DNA of 64,000 bases, taken from Actinoplanes sp. L3-i22. GTDB taxonomy: Bacteria > Actinomycetota > Actinomycetes > Mycobacteriales > Micromonosporaceae. Of this stretch, positions 17,083 to 26,090 are shown in pieces. Both the position numbers and the translations under genes were made by a program. Numbering within the stretch: the stretch's first letter is position 1; every line of letters begins with the position of its first letter. The notes beneath the pieces were generated by a model. That model was not told where the DNA came from and ran no database searches. It worked only from the letters and a program-made list of their open reading frames with translations. Where the stretch lies: assembly GCF_019704555.1 (NCBI RefSeq), contig NZ_AP024745.1, forward strand, positions 1,422,001 through 1,486,000, in the 5' to 3' direction.

Positions 17083-19113
17083 GTGACCTCATCAGGCCAG
17101 CGGCCCGACGACAGCGACCGGCGTCCCACCTCGGGCGACCGGCGTCCCACCTCGGGCGATCGGACCGGGGCGAGCGGGCGCGCGTCCTCGGGCGAGCGGC
17201 GTGCCGCCCCGGGTAAGCGGCCGGCTCCGGGCGAGCGGCGGCCCACGTCGGGCGGCCGGCCGGCCACCGGCGATCGGCGGACCGGGTCGGGCCAGCGGCC
17301 GGCTCCGGGGGAGCGGCGGCCCGCGGCCGGTCAACGGCCGGACGGCGGCGAGTGGCGGCCGGACCGGGGTGACTGGTGGCCGGCGGGTCAGCGGCCGGTG
17401 TCGGGTGGTGACCGGCCCAGGTCGGGTCAGCGTCCCGCGTCGGGCCAGTGGCGCCCGGCGTCGGGTCCGCGGCCGGACAGCGGCGACCGGCGGCCCGCGG
17501 CCGGCCAGCGCGCCGGGGGCGGCGAGTGGCGGCCCGCGACGGGGCAGCGGCCGGACAGCGGTGAGCGGCAGCCCGCGCCGAGCGAGCGGCGGCTCACCGC
17601 CGGGGAGCGGAACGAGATTCGTCGGCAGGAGCGCCGGGCGGCGCGCCGGGTCGAGCAGGGGCAGGGCGCGGACCAGCGGGGACGCAAGGTCGGCGGCGCG
17701 CGGGGCGCCGCGTCCGGGGAGCGGGGCGCGGTGGGCGGGTCCGCTTCCGGGTCTCGCGGTGGTCGCTCCGGCAACTTCCCGGGTACGACGGGTGACCGCA
17801 CCGCTGACGGCCGCGCCGCCACCGGCCGGGACCGTGCGGGTGCGCCGGGCCAGACCGGCGCGGGCGCGGCTGGTCAGGGTCGTGCGTCCGGCCGGCCCAA
17901 GACGGGCAGCGCCGCGTCGGGCAACGCCAAAACGACCGCGCCGGGCAACGCCAAGGCGACATCGTCGGGTAGCGCCAAGGCGACCGCGCCGGGCAATGCC
18001 GGGGCGGGTGCCGTGGGGCCGGCTCGGGAGAGCGCGGCCGGGACGGCCGGGCGTGCGGAGCTCGCTGGGGCGCCGGCGAACGGCGGGGCGCGGGACGAGC
18101 CGACCGGGCTGGTGGCTGACTCCGCTGCTGCCGGGCGGGCTGACGACCGTACCGGGAAATCGGAAAGCCTGACCGGAGGCCGGCCGCGACGGGTGCATCG
18201 GCATAAAGCGGCATCGTCGGACCGAAGGGACGACGGCGTGTATCGCGCCGGTTTCGCCTGTTTCGTCGGGCGGCCGAACGCCGGCAAGTCGACGCTGACC
18301 AACGCGATCATCGGGCAGAAGATCGCGATCACGTCGAGCAAGCCGCAGACCACCCGGCACGTCATCCGGGGCATCCTGCACCGCCCGGACGCGCAGCTCG
18401 TGCTGGTCGACACGCCCGGTCTGCACCGGCCGCGGACGCTGCTCGGCGAGCGGCTCAACGACCTGGTCCGGGAGACGTGGAGCGAGGTCGACGTGATCGG
18501 GGTGTGCTTCCCGGCGGACGAGCCGATCGGGCGCGGCGACCGGTTCATCTCGGCCGAGGTCGGCGAGCTCAAGGCCAAGGTCATCGCGGTGGTGACCAAG
18601 GTGGACCTGGTCGATCAGCAGACCCTGGCGCAGCGGCTGCTGGCGATCTCCGAGCTCTACGACTTCGCGGAGATCGTGCCGGTCAGCGCGGTGTCCGGGC
18701 ATCAGGTGGAGACCCTGACCGACGTGATGGTGCGTTACCTGCCGGAATCTCCGCAGTTGTACCCGGACGACATCATCACCGACGAGCCGGAGCAGGTGCT
18801 GATCGCGGAGCTGATCCGGGAGGCGGCGCTGGAGGGCGTGCGCGACGAGCTGCCGCACTCGATCGCCGTGCTGGTCGAGGAGATGCAGCTCGAGGGCAAG
18901 CTGACGAAGATCTTCGCGGACATCTACGTGGAGCGGGACAGCCAGAAGTCGATCGTGATCGGGTTGCGCGGCGCCCGGCTCAAGGAGGTCGGGTCCCGTT
19001 CGCGGGTTGAGATCGAGCAACTTCTGGGTAGGAAGGTTTATCTCGATCTTCATGTCCGGGTCGCCAAGGAGTGGCAGCGGGATCCGAAGCAGCTTCGTAA
19101 GCTCGGCTTCTAG
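17083..19113 (+). CDS. era: GTPase Era with long disordered N-terminal extension
   Basis: The open frame encodes 676 residues. The last 291 (from GTG 18238) are a complete Era: G1 GRPNAGKST, G3 DTPG, G4 TKVD and a C-terminal KH domain that binds the 3' end of 16S rRNA. The first 385 residues are low complexity: about 20 variants of a 7-8 residue unit like RRPASGE/Q (roughly residues 10-190), basic RR/QER segments, and SGNAKATAP repeats at about 279-310. Codon third positions in the extension are GC-rich and vary synonymously between units, which favours real translation. GAAGGGA lies 7-8 bases before GTG 18238, so a short form may also be made. Start choice between 17083 and 18238 is the main uncertainty. 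Confidence 0.85.
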   Translation: MTSSGQRPDDSDRRPTSGDRRPTSGDRTGASGRASSGERRAAPGKRPAPGERRPTSGGRPATGDRRTGSGQRPAPGERRPAAGQRPDGGEWRPDRGDWWPAGQRPVSGGDRPRSGQRPASGQWRPASGPRPDSGDRRPAAGQRAGGGEWRPATGQRPDSGERQPAPSERRLTAGERNEIRRQERRAARRVEQGQGADQRGRKVGGARGAASGERGAVGGSASGSRGGRSGNFPGTTGDRTADGRAATGRDRAGAPGQTGAGAAGQGRASGRPKTGSAASGNAKTTAPGNAKATSSGSAKATAPGNAGAGAVGPARESAAGTAGRAELAGAPANGGARDEPTGLVADSAAAGRADDRTGKSESLTGGRPRRVHRHKAASSDRRDDGVYRAGFACFVGRPNAGKSTLTNAIIGQKIAITSSKPQTTRHVIRGILHRPDAQLVLVDTPGLHRPRTLLGERLNDLVRETWSEVDVIGVCFPADEPIGRGDRFISAEVGELKAKVIAVVTKVDLVDQQTLAQRLLAISELYDFAEIVPVSAVSGHQVETLTDVMVRYLPESPQLYPDDIITDEPEQVLIAELIREAALEGVRDELPHSIAVLVEEMQLEGKLTKIFADIYVERDSQKSIVIGLRGARLKEVGSRSRVEIEQLLGRKVYLDLHVRVAKEWQRDPKQLRKLGF

Positions 19114-19196
19114 ATCGACAGGTGGACATTCCCTGATTATGGGATAGTTCACCGGAATTTGCGCTTTTGGGCCGAAAGCGGGTAACACCGTTGGCC

Positions 19197-20261
19197 ATGC
19201 GCAACCGGTATCTGGACCTGCTCCGCGCGATCGCGACCGTCCGGGTGGTGGTCTATCACCTCACCGGCTGGACCGCGCTGACCATCGTCTTCCCGGCGAT
19301 GTCGGTGATGTTCGCGCTGGCCGGCTCGTTGATGGCGGCGTCGCTGGACCGGTCCGGGGCGTGGGCGGTGGAACGGCGGTTACGCCGTCTGCTGCCCTCG
19401 CTCTGGGTGCTCGCCCTGTTGATCGCGGTGCCGGCGATGCTCCTCGCCGGTACCCCGTTCGACGTACATCTGCTGCTCTGGGGTTTTCCCCTGGTCGACC
19501 CGGAGGCCACCGGGATCTGGCCGGAGCTGCTGAACCACGCGTGGTACCTGCGGGACTTCCTGTGGTTCGTGCTGCTCTCGCCGGTGCTGCTGCCGCTCTT
19601 CCGGCGGGCGCCGCTGGTCGCGGTGCTCCTGCCGTACGCCGCCCTGCTGTTCTTCGAGATCACCGGCGTCAAGACCGTGAACGTCGTGCACGACCTCGCC
19701 CTGTACGGCGGGGCCTGGATGCTGGGCTTCGCGCACCACGACGGTCACCTGACCCGGGTCCCGCGCAAGTGGATGTTCATCATCGCGGCCGCGCTGGCCC
19801 TGCCCGCGGCCGCCTGGGTGCTGACCCACCCGGGGCCGCGCGGTTACGACCTCAACGACATCCCGCTCGGCAACGCGCTCTGGTCGGCCGCGTTCGTGCT
19901 GGTCGCGCTCAGCTGCTCGCCGATGGTCCGGGAGCACCGGGTGCTGACCGTGCTGAACTCGCGGGCGCTGAGCATCTACCTCTGGCACATCCCGGTGCTG
20001 GTCCTGGTGACCAGGTTCGGGGAGCGCCACGGGCTGCCGATCGCCGGACCGCTCGGTTACGGCTGGCGGCTGGTCGCGGTGACCGTGCTGCTCGCCGCGG
20101 TGCTGGCGCTGGTCGGCTGGGTGGAGGACGTGGCCGCCGGGCGGCGCCCGGCACTGCTTCCGGGCCGCCGGATCCCGGTGCCGGTCTCCCCGGCGCCGGT
20201 CCTACAGGGTGTCGACGGAGAGGTCGCCGCTGCGCGCCCGGAGATCCAGCACGTTCGGTGA
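19197..20261 (+). CDS. Acyltransferase 3 family membrane protein
   Basis: A 354-residue integral membrane protein with about ten helices. The N-terminal RYLDLLRAIATVRVVVYH motif, with the catalytic-region Arg and His, is characteristic of acyltransferase 3 proteins, which O-acylate sugars or lipids on the membrane. ATG 19197 is chosen; an upstream TTG would add ten residues. The last 60 bp overlap the 3' end of the convergent DUF4097 gene, so the C-terminal tail is unlikely to be conserved. Substrate unknown. Confidence 0.85.
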   Translation: MRNRYLDLLRAIATVRVVVYHLTGWTALTIVFPAMSVMFALAGSLMAASLDRSGAWAVERRLRRLLPSLWVLALLIAVPAMLLAGTPFDVHLLLWGFPLVDPEATGIWPELLNHAWYLRDFLWFVLLSPVLLPLFRRAPLVAVLLPYAALLFFEITGVKTVNVVHDLALYGGAWMLGFAHHDGHLTRVPRKWMFIIAAALALPAAAWVLTHPGPRGYDLNDIPLGNALWSAAFVLVALSCSPMVREHRVLTVLNSRALSIYLWHIPVLVLVTRFGERHGLPIAGPLGYGWRLVAVTVLLAAVLALVGWVEDVAAGRRPALLPGRRIPVPVSPAPVLQGVDGEVAAARPEIQHVR

Positions 20262-20969
20262 TTTGGGGTCGTCGGTGATGCCGTTGATGGTCGTGTCGCC
20301 GCTGCTGGTGCGCTGCTTGACCTGGTAACTGCCGGTGGGGACCAGCAGGTGGACGTCGCCGCTGGTCACGTCGGCGGTCACCGAGGCCGGCTTGGACAGC
20401 TCCAGGTCGAGGTTGCCGGAGGTGAGTCGGGCGTCGACCGGGCCGGAGATCTCGCGGGCCTGCAGGTCGCCGGAGGTGGCCTGCAGGGTCAGGCCGGGCA
20501 CCCGGGAGATCGTCACGTTGCCCGAGGTGGCCTTGACCTTCACCGGGGCGGAGGCCCCGTCGATCATGAGGTCGCCGGAGGTCATGGTCAGATCGACGGC
20601 GCCCACGTCGGTCAGGTTCACGTCGCCGGAGTGGATGTCGCCGTTGATCTTCACCCCGGTGGGCGCCTGCACCTCCCACGAGATGTGGCAGTTGAAGCCG
20701 CACTCGGTCGGCAGGGTCAGGGTGGCCCCGGAGATCTGGTAGACCGGGCCGGACCCGGTGCCGCCGCGAACGATCCGCTTGATCCGGGTCTCGGTGACGT
20801 TGCCGGTGGTGATCGTCACGTCGCCACCGCCCTCGCCGGTCAGCACGATGTCCGTGACCTTCGCCTTCTCGGTGTCGTCGAAGGTCATCTTGGCGCCCAC
20901 CGCGCCGTCGCAGCCGGCCAGGGCGGCGACCGTGGCGGCGGCGAGGACGAGGGCAACAGTACGGCTCAT
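20202..20969 (-). CDS. DUF4097-type beta-helix lipoprotein
   Basis: A 255-residue predicted lipoprotein with signal peptide and lipobox LAGC at residues 17-20. The mature part is a repeated pattern of about 20 residues containing TSGD/TSGN (at least six times), the hallmark of DUF4097 right-handed beta-helix or beta-solenoid domains found on bacterial cell surfaces. Two cysteines (CGFNC) in the middle may form a disulfide. Function is unknown. It converges on and overlaps the acyltransferase gene by 60 bp. Confidence 0.88.
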   Translation of the reverse strand: MSRTVALVLAAATVAALAGCDGAVGAKMTFDDTEKAKVTDIVLTGEGGGDVTITTGNVTETRIKRIVRGGTGSGPVYQISGATLTLPTECGFNCHISWEVQAPTGVKINGDIHSGDVNLTDVGAVDLTMTSGDLMIDGASAPVKVKATSGNVTISRVPGLTLQATSGDLQAREISGPVDARLTSGNLDLELSKPASVTADVTSGDVHLLVPTGSYQVKQRTSSGDTTINGITDDPKSPNVLDLRARSGDLSVDTL

Positions 20970-21077
20970 GGAGTAGACGCTATTTCCGGGCGAGTACTGA
21001 GCACCATCAGTCCCGTCCCGGAGTCGACCCTGAGATCCGGGTCAGGGTTTGTCGTAGGCACCGGGCAGAATGGCGGG

Positions 21078-21854
21078 GTGCCCGCTGGATACCGCCGCCA
21101 TCTGTACCGCGACGACGCGGTCGTGCTGCGCGCCCAGAAACTGGGCGAGAGCGACCGGATCGTCACCCTCCTGACCCGCCGGCACGGGCGGCTGCGCGCC
21201 GTCGCCCGCGGCGTGCGCCGCACCACCTCGCGCTTCGGCGCCCGCCTCGAGCCGTTCGGGCACATCGACCTGCAGCTGGCCGCGTCGCCCGAGGGCGTGG
21301 GCAGCTCGCTGCAGTCGGTCAGCCAGGTCGAGGCGCTCTCGCTGTTCGGCAAGAGCTTCCTGACCGACTATCCGCGATACACCGCGGCCAGCGCGATCTG
21401 CGAGACCGCCGAGCGGCTCACCCCGGTCGAGCTGGAGCCCGCGCTGCGGCTGTTCCAGCTCACCCTGGGCGCGTTCAAGGCGCTCGCGGCCGGCGAGCAC
21501 GCCGGCAGCCTGGTGCTGGACGCGTACCTGCTGCGCGCGATGAACTTCGCCGGCTGGGCGCCCGCGCTCACCGAGTGCGCCGTCTGCGGCGACCCGGGCC
21601 GGCACGCGGCGTTCGCCGTCCCGGCCGGCGGTGCGGTCTGCCCCGACTGCCGGCCGCCCGGCGCCGCCCACCCCAGCCCGGACACGCTCGGCCTGATGGC
21701 CGCGCTGACCTCGGGCGACTGGCCGGTCGCCGACGCGTCCGCGCCCTCGGTGCGCCGGGAGTGCAGCGGTCTGGTCGCCGCCCACCTGCAATGGCATATG
21801 GAGCGCTCGTTACGCTCGCTGCCGCTTGTCGATCGACGGGAGTTGAAACCGTGA
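21078..21854 (+). CDS. recO: DNA repair protein RecO
   Basis: A 258-residue recombination mediator. The N-terminal OB fold ([25 protein letters not shown]) and the helical domain with a four-cysteine zinc site (CAVC and CPDC, about 75 percent through the protein) are both present. RecO works with RecF and RecR to load RecA on gapped DNA. GTG 21078 fits the conserved start; longer frames run antisense through the lipoprotein gene. The TGA stop overlaps the uppS start (GTGA), so the two genes are coupled. Confidence 0.93.
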   Translation: MPAGYRRHLYRDDAVVLRAQKLGESDRIVTLLTRRHGRLRAVARGVRRTTSRFGARLEPFGHIDLQLAASPEGVGSSLQSVSQVEALSLFGKSFLTDYPRYTAASAICETAERLTPVELEPALRLFQLTLGAFKALAAGEHAGSLVLDAYLLRAMNFAGWAPALTECAVCGDPGRHAAFAVPAGGAVCPDCRPPGAAHPSPDTLGLMAALTSGDWPVADASAPSVRRECSGLVAAHLQWHMERSLRSLPLVDRRELKP

Positions 21855-22633
21855 GCCCGCGTCCGCCCACTCCGCACATCTCCGGCGTCCTGCCCCCCGC
21901 CCTGCCGGCCGCCGCGCTGCCCCGCCACGTGGCGATGGTGATGGACGGCAACGGCCGCTGGGCCAAGGAACGCGGGCTGTCCCGCACCAAGGGCCACGAG
22001 CAGGGGGAGCACTCGCTCTTCGACGCCATCGAGGGCGCCATCGAGCTGGGCATCCCCTACCTCTCGGCGTACGCGTTCTCCACCGAGAACTGGAAGCGCT
22101 CGCCCGAGGAGGTGCGCTTCCTGATGGGCTTCAACCGGGACGTCATCCGCCGCCGCCGCAACCAGCTGGTCGATCTCGGCGTGCGGGTGGTCTGGTCCGG
22201 CCGGTCCGGCCGGCTGTGGAAGAGCGTGATCTCCGAGCTGCAGACCGCCGAGGAGATGAGCAAGCACAACAAGACGCTCACCCTGCAGTTCTGCGTGAAC
22301 TACGGCGGCCAGGCGGAGATCGCCGACGCCACCGCGGCGATCGCCCGGGACGTCGCGGCCGGCAAGCTCAAGCCCGACAAGATCAACGAGAAGACCATCC
22401 AGAAGTACCTCTACCACCCCGAGGTGCCGGAGGTGGATCTCTTCCTGCGGCCCTCCGGCGAGCAGCGGACGTCGAACTTCCTGCTCTGGCAGTCGGCCTA
22501 CGCCGAGATGGTCTACCTGGACACGCTCTGGCCCGACTTCGACCGCCGCCACCTGTGGTACGCGTGCGAGCTCTACGCCCAGCGCGACCGCCGCTTCGGC
22601 GGCGCGCTGCCGAACCCGGTGAGCCCGTCGTGA
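21851..22633 (+). CDS. uppS: Isoprenyl transferase (undecaprenyl/decaprenyl diphosphate synthase)
   Basis: A 260-residue cis-prenyltransferase. [13 protein letters not shown] carries the catalytic Asp and the family signature, and the C-terminal [20 protein letters not shown] segment binds diphosphate. It makes the long-chain polyprenyl diphosphate carrier for cell-wall synthesis. The GTG start overlaps the recO stop by four bases. The stop overlaps the next gene's GTG/ATG start region. Confidence 0.95.
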   Translation: MSPRPPTPHISGVLPPALPAAALPRHVAMVMDGNGRWAKERGLSRTKGHEQGEHSLFDAIEGAIELGIPYLSAYAFSTENWKRSPEEVRFLMGFNRDVIRRRRNQLVDLGVRVVWSGRSGRLWKSVISELQTAEEMSKHNKTLTLQFCVNYGGQAEIADATAAIARDVAAGKLKPDKINEKTIQKYLYHPEVPEVDLFLRPSGEQRTSNFLLWQSAYAEMVYLDTLWPDFDRRHLWYACELYAQRDRRFGGALPNPVSPS

Positions 22634-23154
22634 TGGACGAGGTCCGGCACCTCTGGATCGCGCGGCACGCGTTCGCCAACGAGGACGAGACCGGACTGAC
22701 CGGGGACGGCGAGCAGCAGGCCGCCCTCCTCGGGGAGCGGCTCGCCGAGGTGCCGCTCTCCGCGGTCTTCCACGGCCCGCTGCCCCGGGCGGCGCTGACC
22801 GCCTCGCTCGTCGCCAAGCACCTGCCGGACGTGCCCGTCGAGGCCGCCGACGAGCTCGACGACAACCTGCCGACCCCGGCGAACTCGGCCGCGATGATCG
22901 CGCGGTTCACCGGGCCGGCCGCGGTGGAGACGCACGAGCTGGTGATCACGCACGCGTTCCAGGTGGCGTGGCTGGTGCGGGACGCGCTGGAGGCGCCGGA
23001 GGAGCGGTGGCGGGGGCTCAACTCGTGCAATGCCGGGCTGACCCTGATCCGGTATTTCCCCGGGCACAAACCACGGCTGATCATGTTCAACGACGTGAGC
23101 CACCTGCCGGCCGCCCTGCAGTGGACCGGATTTCCGCCTGAGCTTCGTCCGTAG
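22633..23154 (+). CDS. Histidine phosphatase family protein
   Basis: A 173-residue phosphoglycerate-mutase-fold protein. IARHAFANE supplies the catalytic histidine of the RH motif (the usual RHG is RHA here) and ELVITHAFQVAWLV supplies the second histidine. ATG 22633 shares its A with the uppS TGA stop; a GTG at 22630 is also possible. The substrate is unknown, and position after uppS does not settle it. The gene ends in a hairpin that contains its own stop codon. Confidence 0.85.
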   Translation: MDEVRHLWIARHAFANEDETGLTGDGEQQAALLGERLAEVPLSAVFHGPLPRAALTASLVAKHLPDVPVEAADELDDNLPTPANSAAMIARFTGPAAVETHELVITHAFQVAWLVRDALEAPEERWRGLNSCNAGLTLIRYFPGHKPRLIMFNDVSHLPAALQWTGFPPELRP

Positions 23155-23198
23155 GTCCTGTCACGCGGGCTGCGGCGTGGCCCACCCGACAGGACCTA
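23152..23198. terminator. Bidirectional terminator containing both stop codons
   Basis: TAGGTCCTGTC at 23152-23162 is perfectly complementary to GACAGGACCTA at 23188-23198. The first TAG is the stop of the histidine phosphatase gene and the complementary TAG is the stop of the convergent HAD gene. The 11-bp stem closes a GC-rich 25-base interior. Confidence 0.85.
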
Positions 23199-23870
23199 GC
23201 CGGTCAGGGCTTTCACGGCGGCTTCCAGGTCGCTGAGGTCGGGCAGGACCACGTGGGCGCCGGCGGCGGCCAGGTCGGCCGCCGGGGTCGCGCCGGTGGC
23301 CACCGCGATCGCGACCGCGTCGTTGGCCAGCGCCGCCGTCACGTCGTTCACCGTGTCGCCGATGACGACCGGGCGGAACGGCTCGCCGTACTTCGCCCGG
23401 GCCCGCTCCAGGCTGCGGCGGACCAGGGCCGCGCGCACGCTGTCGTCGGTCCCGTAGCCGCCGATCTCGGCGTCGAACGCGCCGTCCAGACCGAACGCGG
23501 TGATCTTCATGGCGGCGACCTGCGGGACGTTGCCGGTGACCAGGGTCTGCACGATGTCCGGGCGGTCACCCAGGTGCGCCAGGATCTCGCGGACCCCGGG
23601 CATCAGCGCGCCCTGCTCGGCGAACTCGTGCCGGACCGTGTCGACGATCTCCACGTACCGGGCGAAGAAGGTCTCCGGCGTGCAGTCGGTGACCCCGTGC
23701 GCGGCGAAGACCCCGCCGCAGATGTCCAGGTCGGTGCGGCCCCCGAAGATCGGCGTGTCCCGCCAGGCGACCCCGGTGACCTCGGTGAACGCCGTCCGCC
23801 AGGCCCGGGCCGCGACCCCGCCGCCGCGCAGCAGGGTGTAGTCGATGTCCCACATGACCAGCCGTCTCAT
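23196..23870 (-). CDS. HAD family hydrolase
   Basis: A 224-residue haloacid dehalogenase-type phosphatase. DIDYTLL (Asp8 and Asp10) is motif I, LVTGNVP is motif II, and VIGDTVNDV is motif IV, with a helical cap between I and II. Subclass I phosphoglycolate-phosphatase-like enzymes have this layout. ATG at 23868-23870 overlaps the stop of the upstream gene by four bases, so the two are co-translated. Substrate unknown. Confidence 0.88.
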   Translation of the reverse strand: MRRLVMWDIDYTLLRGGGVAARAWRTAFTEVTGVAWRDTPIFGGRTDLDICGGVFAAHGVTDCTPETFFARYVEIVDTVRHEFAEQGALMPGVREILAHLGDRPDIVQTLVTGNVPQVAAMKITAFGLDGAFDAEIGGYGTDDSVRAALVRRSLERARAKYGEPFRPVVIGDTVNDVTAALANDAVAIAVATGATPAADLAAAGAHVVLPDLSDLEAAVKALTG

Positions 23871-24163
23871 GACTGGTTCAGCACCCGCTCGATGTGCTCG
23901 ACCTTGGCGGTCAGGGCGCCGGTGACGCCGGGCCGGACATCCGCCTTCAGCGAGAGGCTGACCCGCGGGGCGACCGCGGCGACCGCGTCGACGGCCTGCT
24001 TGACGACGGCCATCACCTCGTCCCACTCACCCTCGATCGTGGTGAACATGGCATCGGTGCGGTTCGGCAGACCGGAGGCGCGGACGACCCGGACGGCCTC
24101 GGCGACGGCATCGCCGACCGAATCCCCGGACCCGATCGGCGTGACAGAGAAGGCAACCAGCAT
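23867..24163 (-). CDS. MTH1187/YkoF-type thiamine-binding family protein
   Basis: A 98-residue single-domain protein. The start [20 protein letters not shown] and the following [20 protein letters not shown] match the ferredoxin-like MTH1187 family (formerly DUF77), which is related to YkoF and binds thiamine or hydroxymethylpyrimidine. It is the first gene of a two-gene operon with the HAD hydrolase (ATGA overlap). A thiamine-precursor importer lies elsewhere in this window (30.9-33.7 kb), but no regulatory link is visible here. Confidence 0.8.
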   Translation of the reverse strand: MLVAFSVTPIGSGDSVGDAVAEAVRVVRASGLPNRTDAMFTTIEGEWDEVMAVVKQAVDAVAAVAPRVSLSLKADVRPGVTGALTAKVEHIERVLNQS

Positions 24164-24286
24164 GGGTTGATTTTCGCAGGCCGGAGTCGGAGCTTTTCGG
24201 TGTCTACAAATTAGCAGTGAAGCGGGCAAATCGGTATCGGGTGCACGGGGGAGGGCGGCGGAGCGGAATTCGCCTACGGTCGCCGG

Positions 24287-25180
24287 GTGGATGCTGCGGT
24301 GGCGGGGACGTGGATGCTCGGGGATCGGACGATCAACCGGATGGGGTTCGGGTCGATGCGGATCACCGCCGATCCGGATCCCCGGGTGGCGGTCCGGGTG
24401 CTGCGCCGGGCGGTCGAGCTCGGGGTGGATCACTTCGATACGGCGGCGTTCTACTGCTCGCCGGGCGGGATCGTGGATGTCGGGCCGGGGCCGGTGCGGC
24501 ATGCGACGGCGTTGATCCGGGAGGCGCTCCGGCCGTACCCCAATCGGGTTTTCGTCGCGACGAAGGTGGGGCCGCGGCGCCTGCCGGATGGGGGATGGGC
24601 CGCGGCGGACACGCCGGAGTTGCTGCGGGAGGCGGTGGAGGAGAACCTCCGCCGGCTCGGCGTCGACACGTTGGACCTGGTCAATCTGCGCCTGACCGGT
24701 CCGGTCGGGGGCGGTTCGTTCGCCGAGCGCTTCGGGGCGCTGGCCGGGATGCGGCAGGAGGGGCTGATCCGGCATCTCGGGCTTTCCAACGTCTCGGTGG
24801 CTCATCTGGACGAGGCCGTGGGGATCGCGCCGGTGGTGTGTGTGCAGAACGCCTATGCGGTGGACGTTCGCCGGGACGATGACCTGCTGCGGATCTGTGG
24901 GGAGCGGGGGATCGCGTTCGTGCCGTTCTTCGCGATCGCCGGGCCGGGGCGGGAGACGGGTCCGTCGCGTGCGGTGGGCGGGGCGGGGCTGCGGCGGGTG
25001 GCTGCCCGGTATGGGGTGAATGAGCATCAGGTTCGGCTGGCCTGGACGTTGCATCGGGGGCCGCACGTGCTGGCCATTCCGGGTACCGGGGATCTTGGGC
25101 ATCTGGAGCAGAACGTCGCGGCGGGTTCGCTGCGCCTCACTGATGAGGATCTGGCCGACATCGATCATCCTTCCGTGTGA
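24287..25180 (+). CDS. Aldo/keto reductase
   Basis: A 297-residue AKR barrel. GFGSMRIT, then [10 protein letters not shown] with the catalytic Asp and Tyr, and VFVATKVG with the catalytic Lys are recognisable; [14 protein letters not shown] is the usual NADPH-side motif. It reduces aldehydes or ketones with NADPH; substrate unknown. GTG 24287 is the likely start. It is divergent from the MTH1187 gene across a 123-bp gap. Confidence 0.88.
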   Translation: MDAAVAGTWMLGDRTINRMGFGSMRITADPDPRVAVRVLRRAVELGVDHFDTAAFYCSPGGIVDVGPGPVRHATALIREALRPYPNRVFVATKVGPRRLPDGGWAAADTPELLREAVEENLRRLGVDTLDLVNLRLTGPVGGGSFAERFGALAGMRQEGLIRHLGLSNVSVAHLDEAVGIAPVVCVQNAYAVDVRRDDDLLRICGERGIAFVPFFAIAGPGRETGPSRAVGGAGLRRVAARYGVNEHQVRLAWTLHRGPHVLAIPGTGDLGHLEQNVAAGSLRLTDEDLADIDHPSV

Positions 25181-25205
25181 TCACGTTTGAGTTGATCAAT
25201 GCGCG

Positions 25206-25220
25206 CGACTAGTCTAGTCG
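25206..25220. promoter_or_regulatory. Palindromic operator for vapBC
   Basis: CGACTAG-T-CTAGTCG is a perfect 7-1-7 inverted repeat 51 bp before vapB. It contains two CTAG tetranucleotides, which are rare in this DNA. Predicted binding site for the VapB-VapC complex. Confidence 0.75.
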
Positions 25221-25271
25221 TAGAGCAACCCCGAGCCGGTCGGGTTGCCTATCCTGAGGGGAGGTGCGGCA

Positions 25272-25505
25272 ATGGGAGTGGCCATGGCAGTGAACATCGA
25301 AACCGTTCAACTTGATCTCGACGACGAGATCGTGATCGAGGCAGCCAAGATCCTCGGCACCAAGAATGCCGCCGACACCGTCAACGCTGCCTTGCGCGAG
25401 GTCGTCGCCATGCATCGGCGGATCGAGGCCTTCGACCGTCTGGCGAAGATGGGCGCCGAAGGTGACTTCGACGTGCTCCTGGACAAGGAGAACTATCGCC
25501 GGTGA
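25272..25505 (+). CDS. vapB: VapB-type antitoxin
   Basis: A 77-residue antitoxin of the VapB family: VQLDLDDEIVIEAAKILGTKNAADTVNAAL-type ribbon-helix-helix sequence at residues 10-42, then an acidic C-terminal tail that would block the toxin. ATG 25272 follows GGGGAGGTG at ribosome-site spacing. Its TGA overlaps the toxin GTG by four bases, ensuring coupled synthesis. The palindrome upstream is the likely autoregulatory site. Confidence 0.88.
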   Translation: MGVAMAVNIETVQLDLDDEIVIEAAKILGTKNAADTVNAALREVVAMHRRIEAFDRLAKMGAEGDFDVLLDKENYRR

Positions 25506-25924
25506 GCGCACGCTACCTGGTCGACACCAGCGCATTCACGCGCTTGTCCCGGATTCCTGAGCTGTTCGAGAAATGGCGGACTCCTGCTGAGGGCGGCAAC
25601 CTCACGGTGTGTCCGCTTACCGAGCTGGAAATTTTCTACAGCGCTAGATCCCCGGTTCACCGCGGCAAACTCGAGGCCGAACTGAAGCGCAGCTACAACT
25701 GGACCTTCATCCCGGACCGGGTTTACCGCCGTGCGGCCGAGGTGCAGAAAGTGCTCACTGATCGTGGCGCTCATCGTTCGGCCGGCCCTGTCGACCTGTT
25801 GGTCGCGGCGGTCGCCGAGGAGCAGGGGATGACACTTCTGCATTACGACGGAGACTTCGAGCAGGTGACCGAGGTGACCGGGCAGCCGACTCTCTGGCTT
25901 GCGAAGCCGGGGTCGATTGACTGA
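25502..25924 (+). CDS. vapC: VapC-type PIN ribonuclease toxin
   Basis: A 140-residue PIN domain toxin. All acidic active-site positions are present: Asp8 in LVDTSA, Glu41 in LTELEI, Asp98 in PVDLLVAA and Asp116 or Asp118 in YDGDFE, so it should be an active magnesium-dependent RNase. VapC toxins usually cut tRNA or 23S rRNA. It starts with GTG inside the vapB stop. No mobile-element signature flanks the pair. Confidence 0.9.
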   Translation: MSARYLVDTSAFTRLSRIPELFEKWRTPAEGGNLTVCPLTELEIFYSARSPVHRGKLEAELKRSYNWTFIPDRVYRRAAEVQKVLTDRGAHRSAGPVDLLVAAVAEEQGMTLLHYDGDFEQVTEVTGQPTLWLAKPGSID

Positions 25925-26090
25925 GTGGGGCGGACGGGCGCGGTCTTACGGCGTACGGGAAAAGGCTTTGTCTTGTGGCCGAAGGCCGTGTCGTCCGGTT
26001 TTGATCGGGGCTTCCGATGCGGGTGCTCGCCTGGCGGGAACGGTGGGTTGTGCTGCGGGTCACGGCGGGGGTGGTTTCTAGGGTGGGGGC

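Noticed and set aside
17092..19188. Long antisense open frame of about 698 codons opposite era
   Set aside because: Stop codons are rare in such GC-rich DNA. The antisense frame has no family motifs, whereas the sense frame encodes Era.
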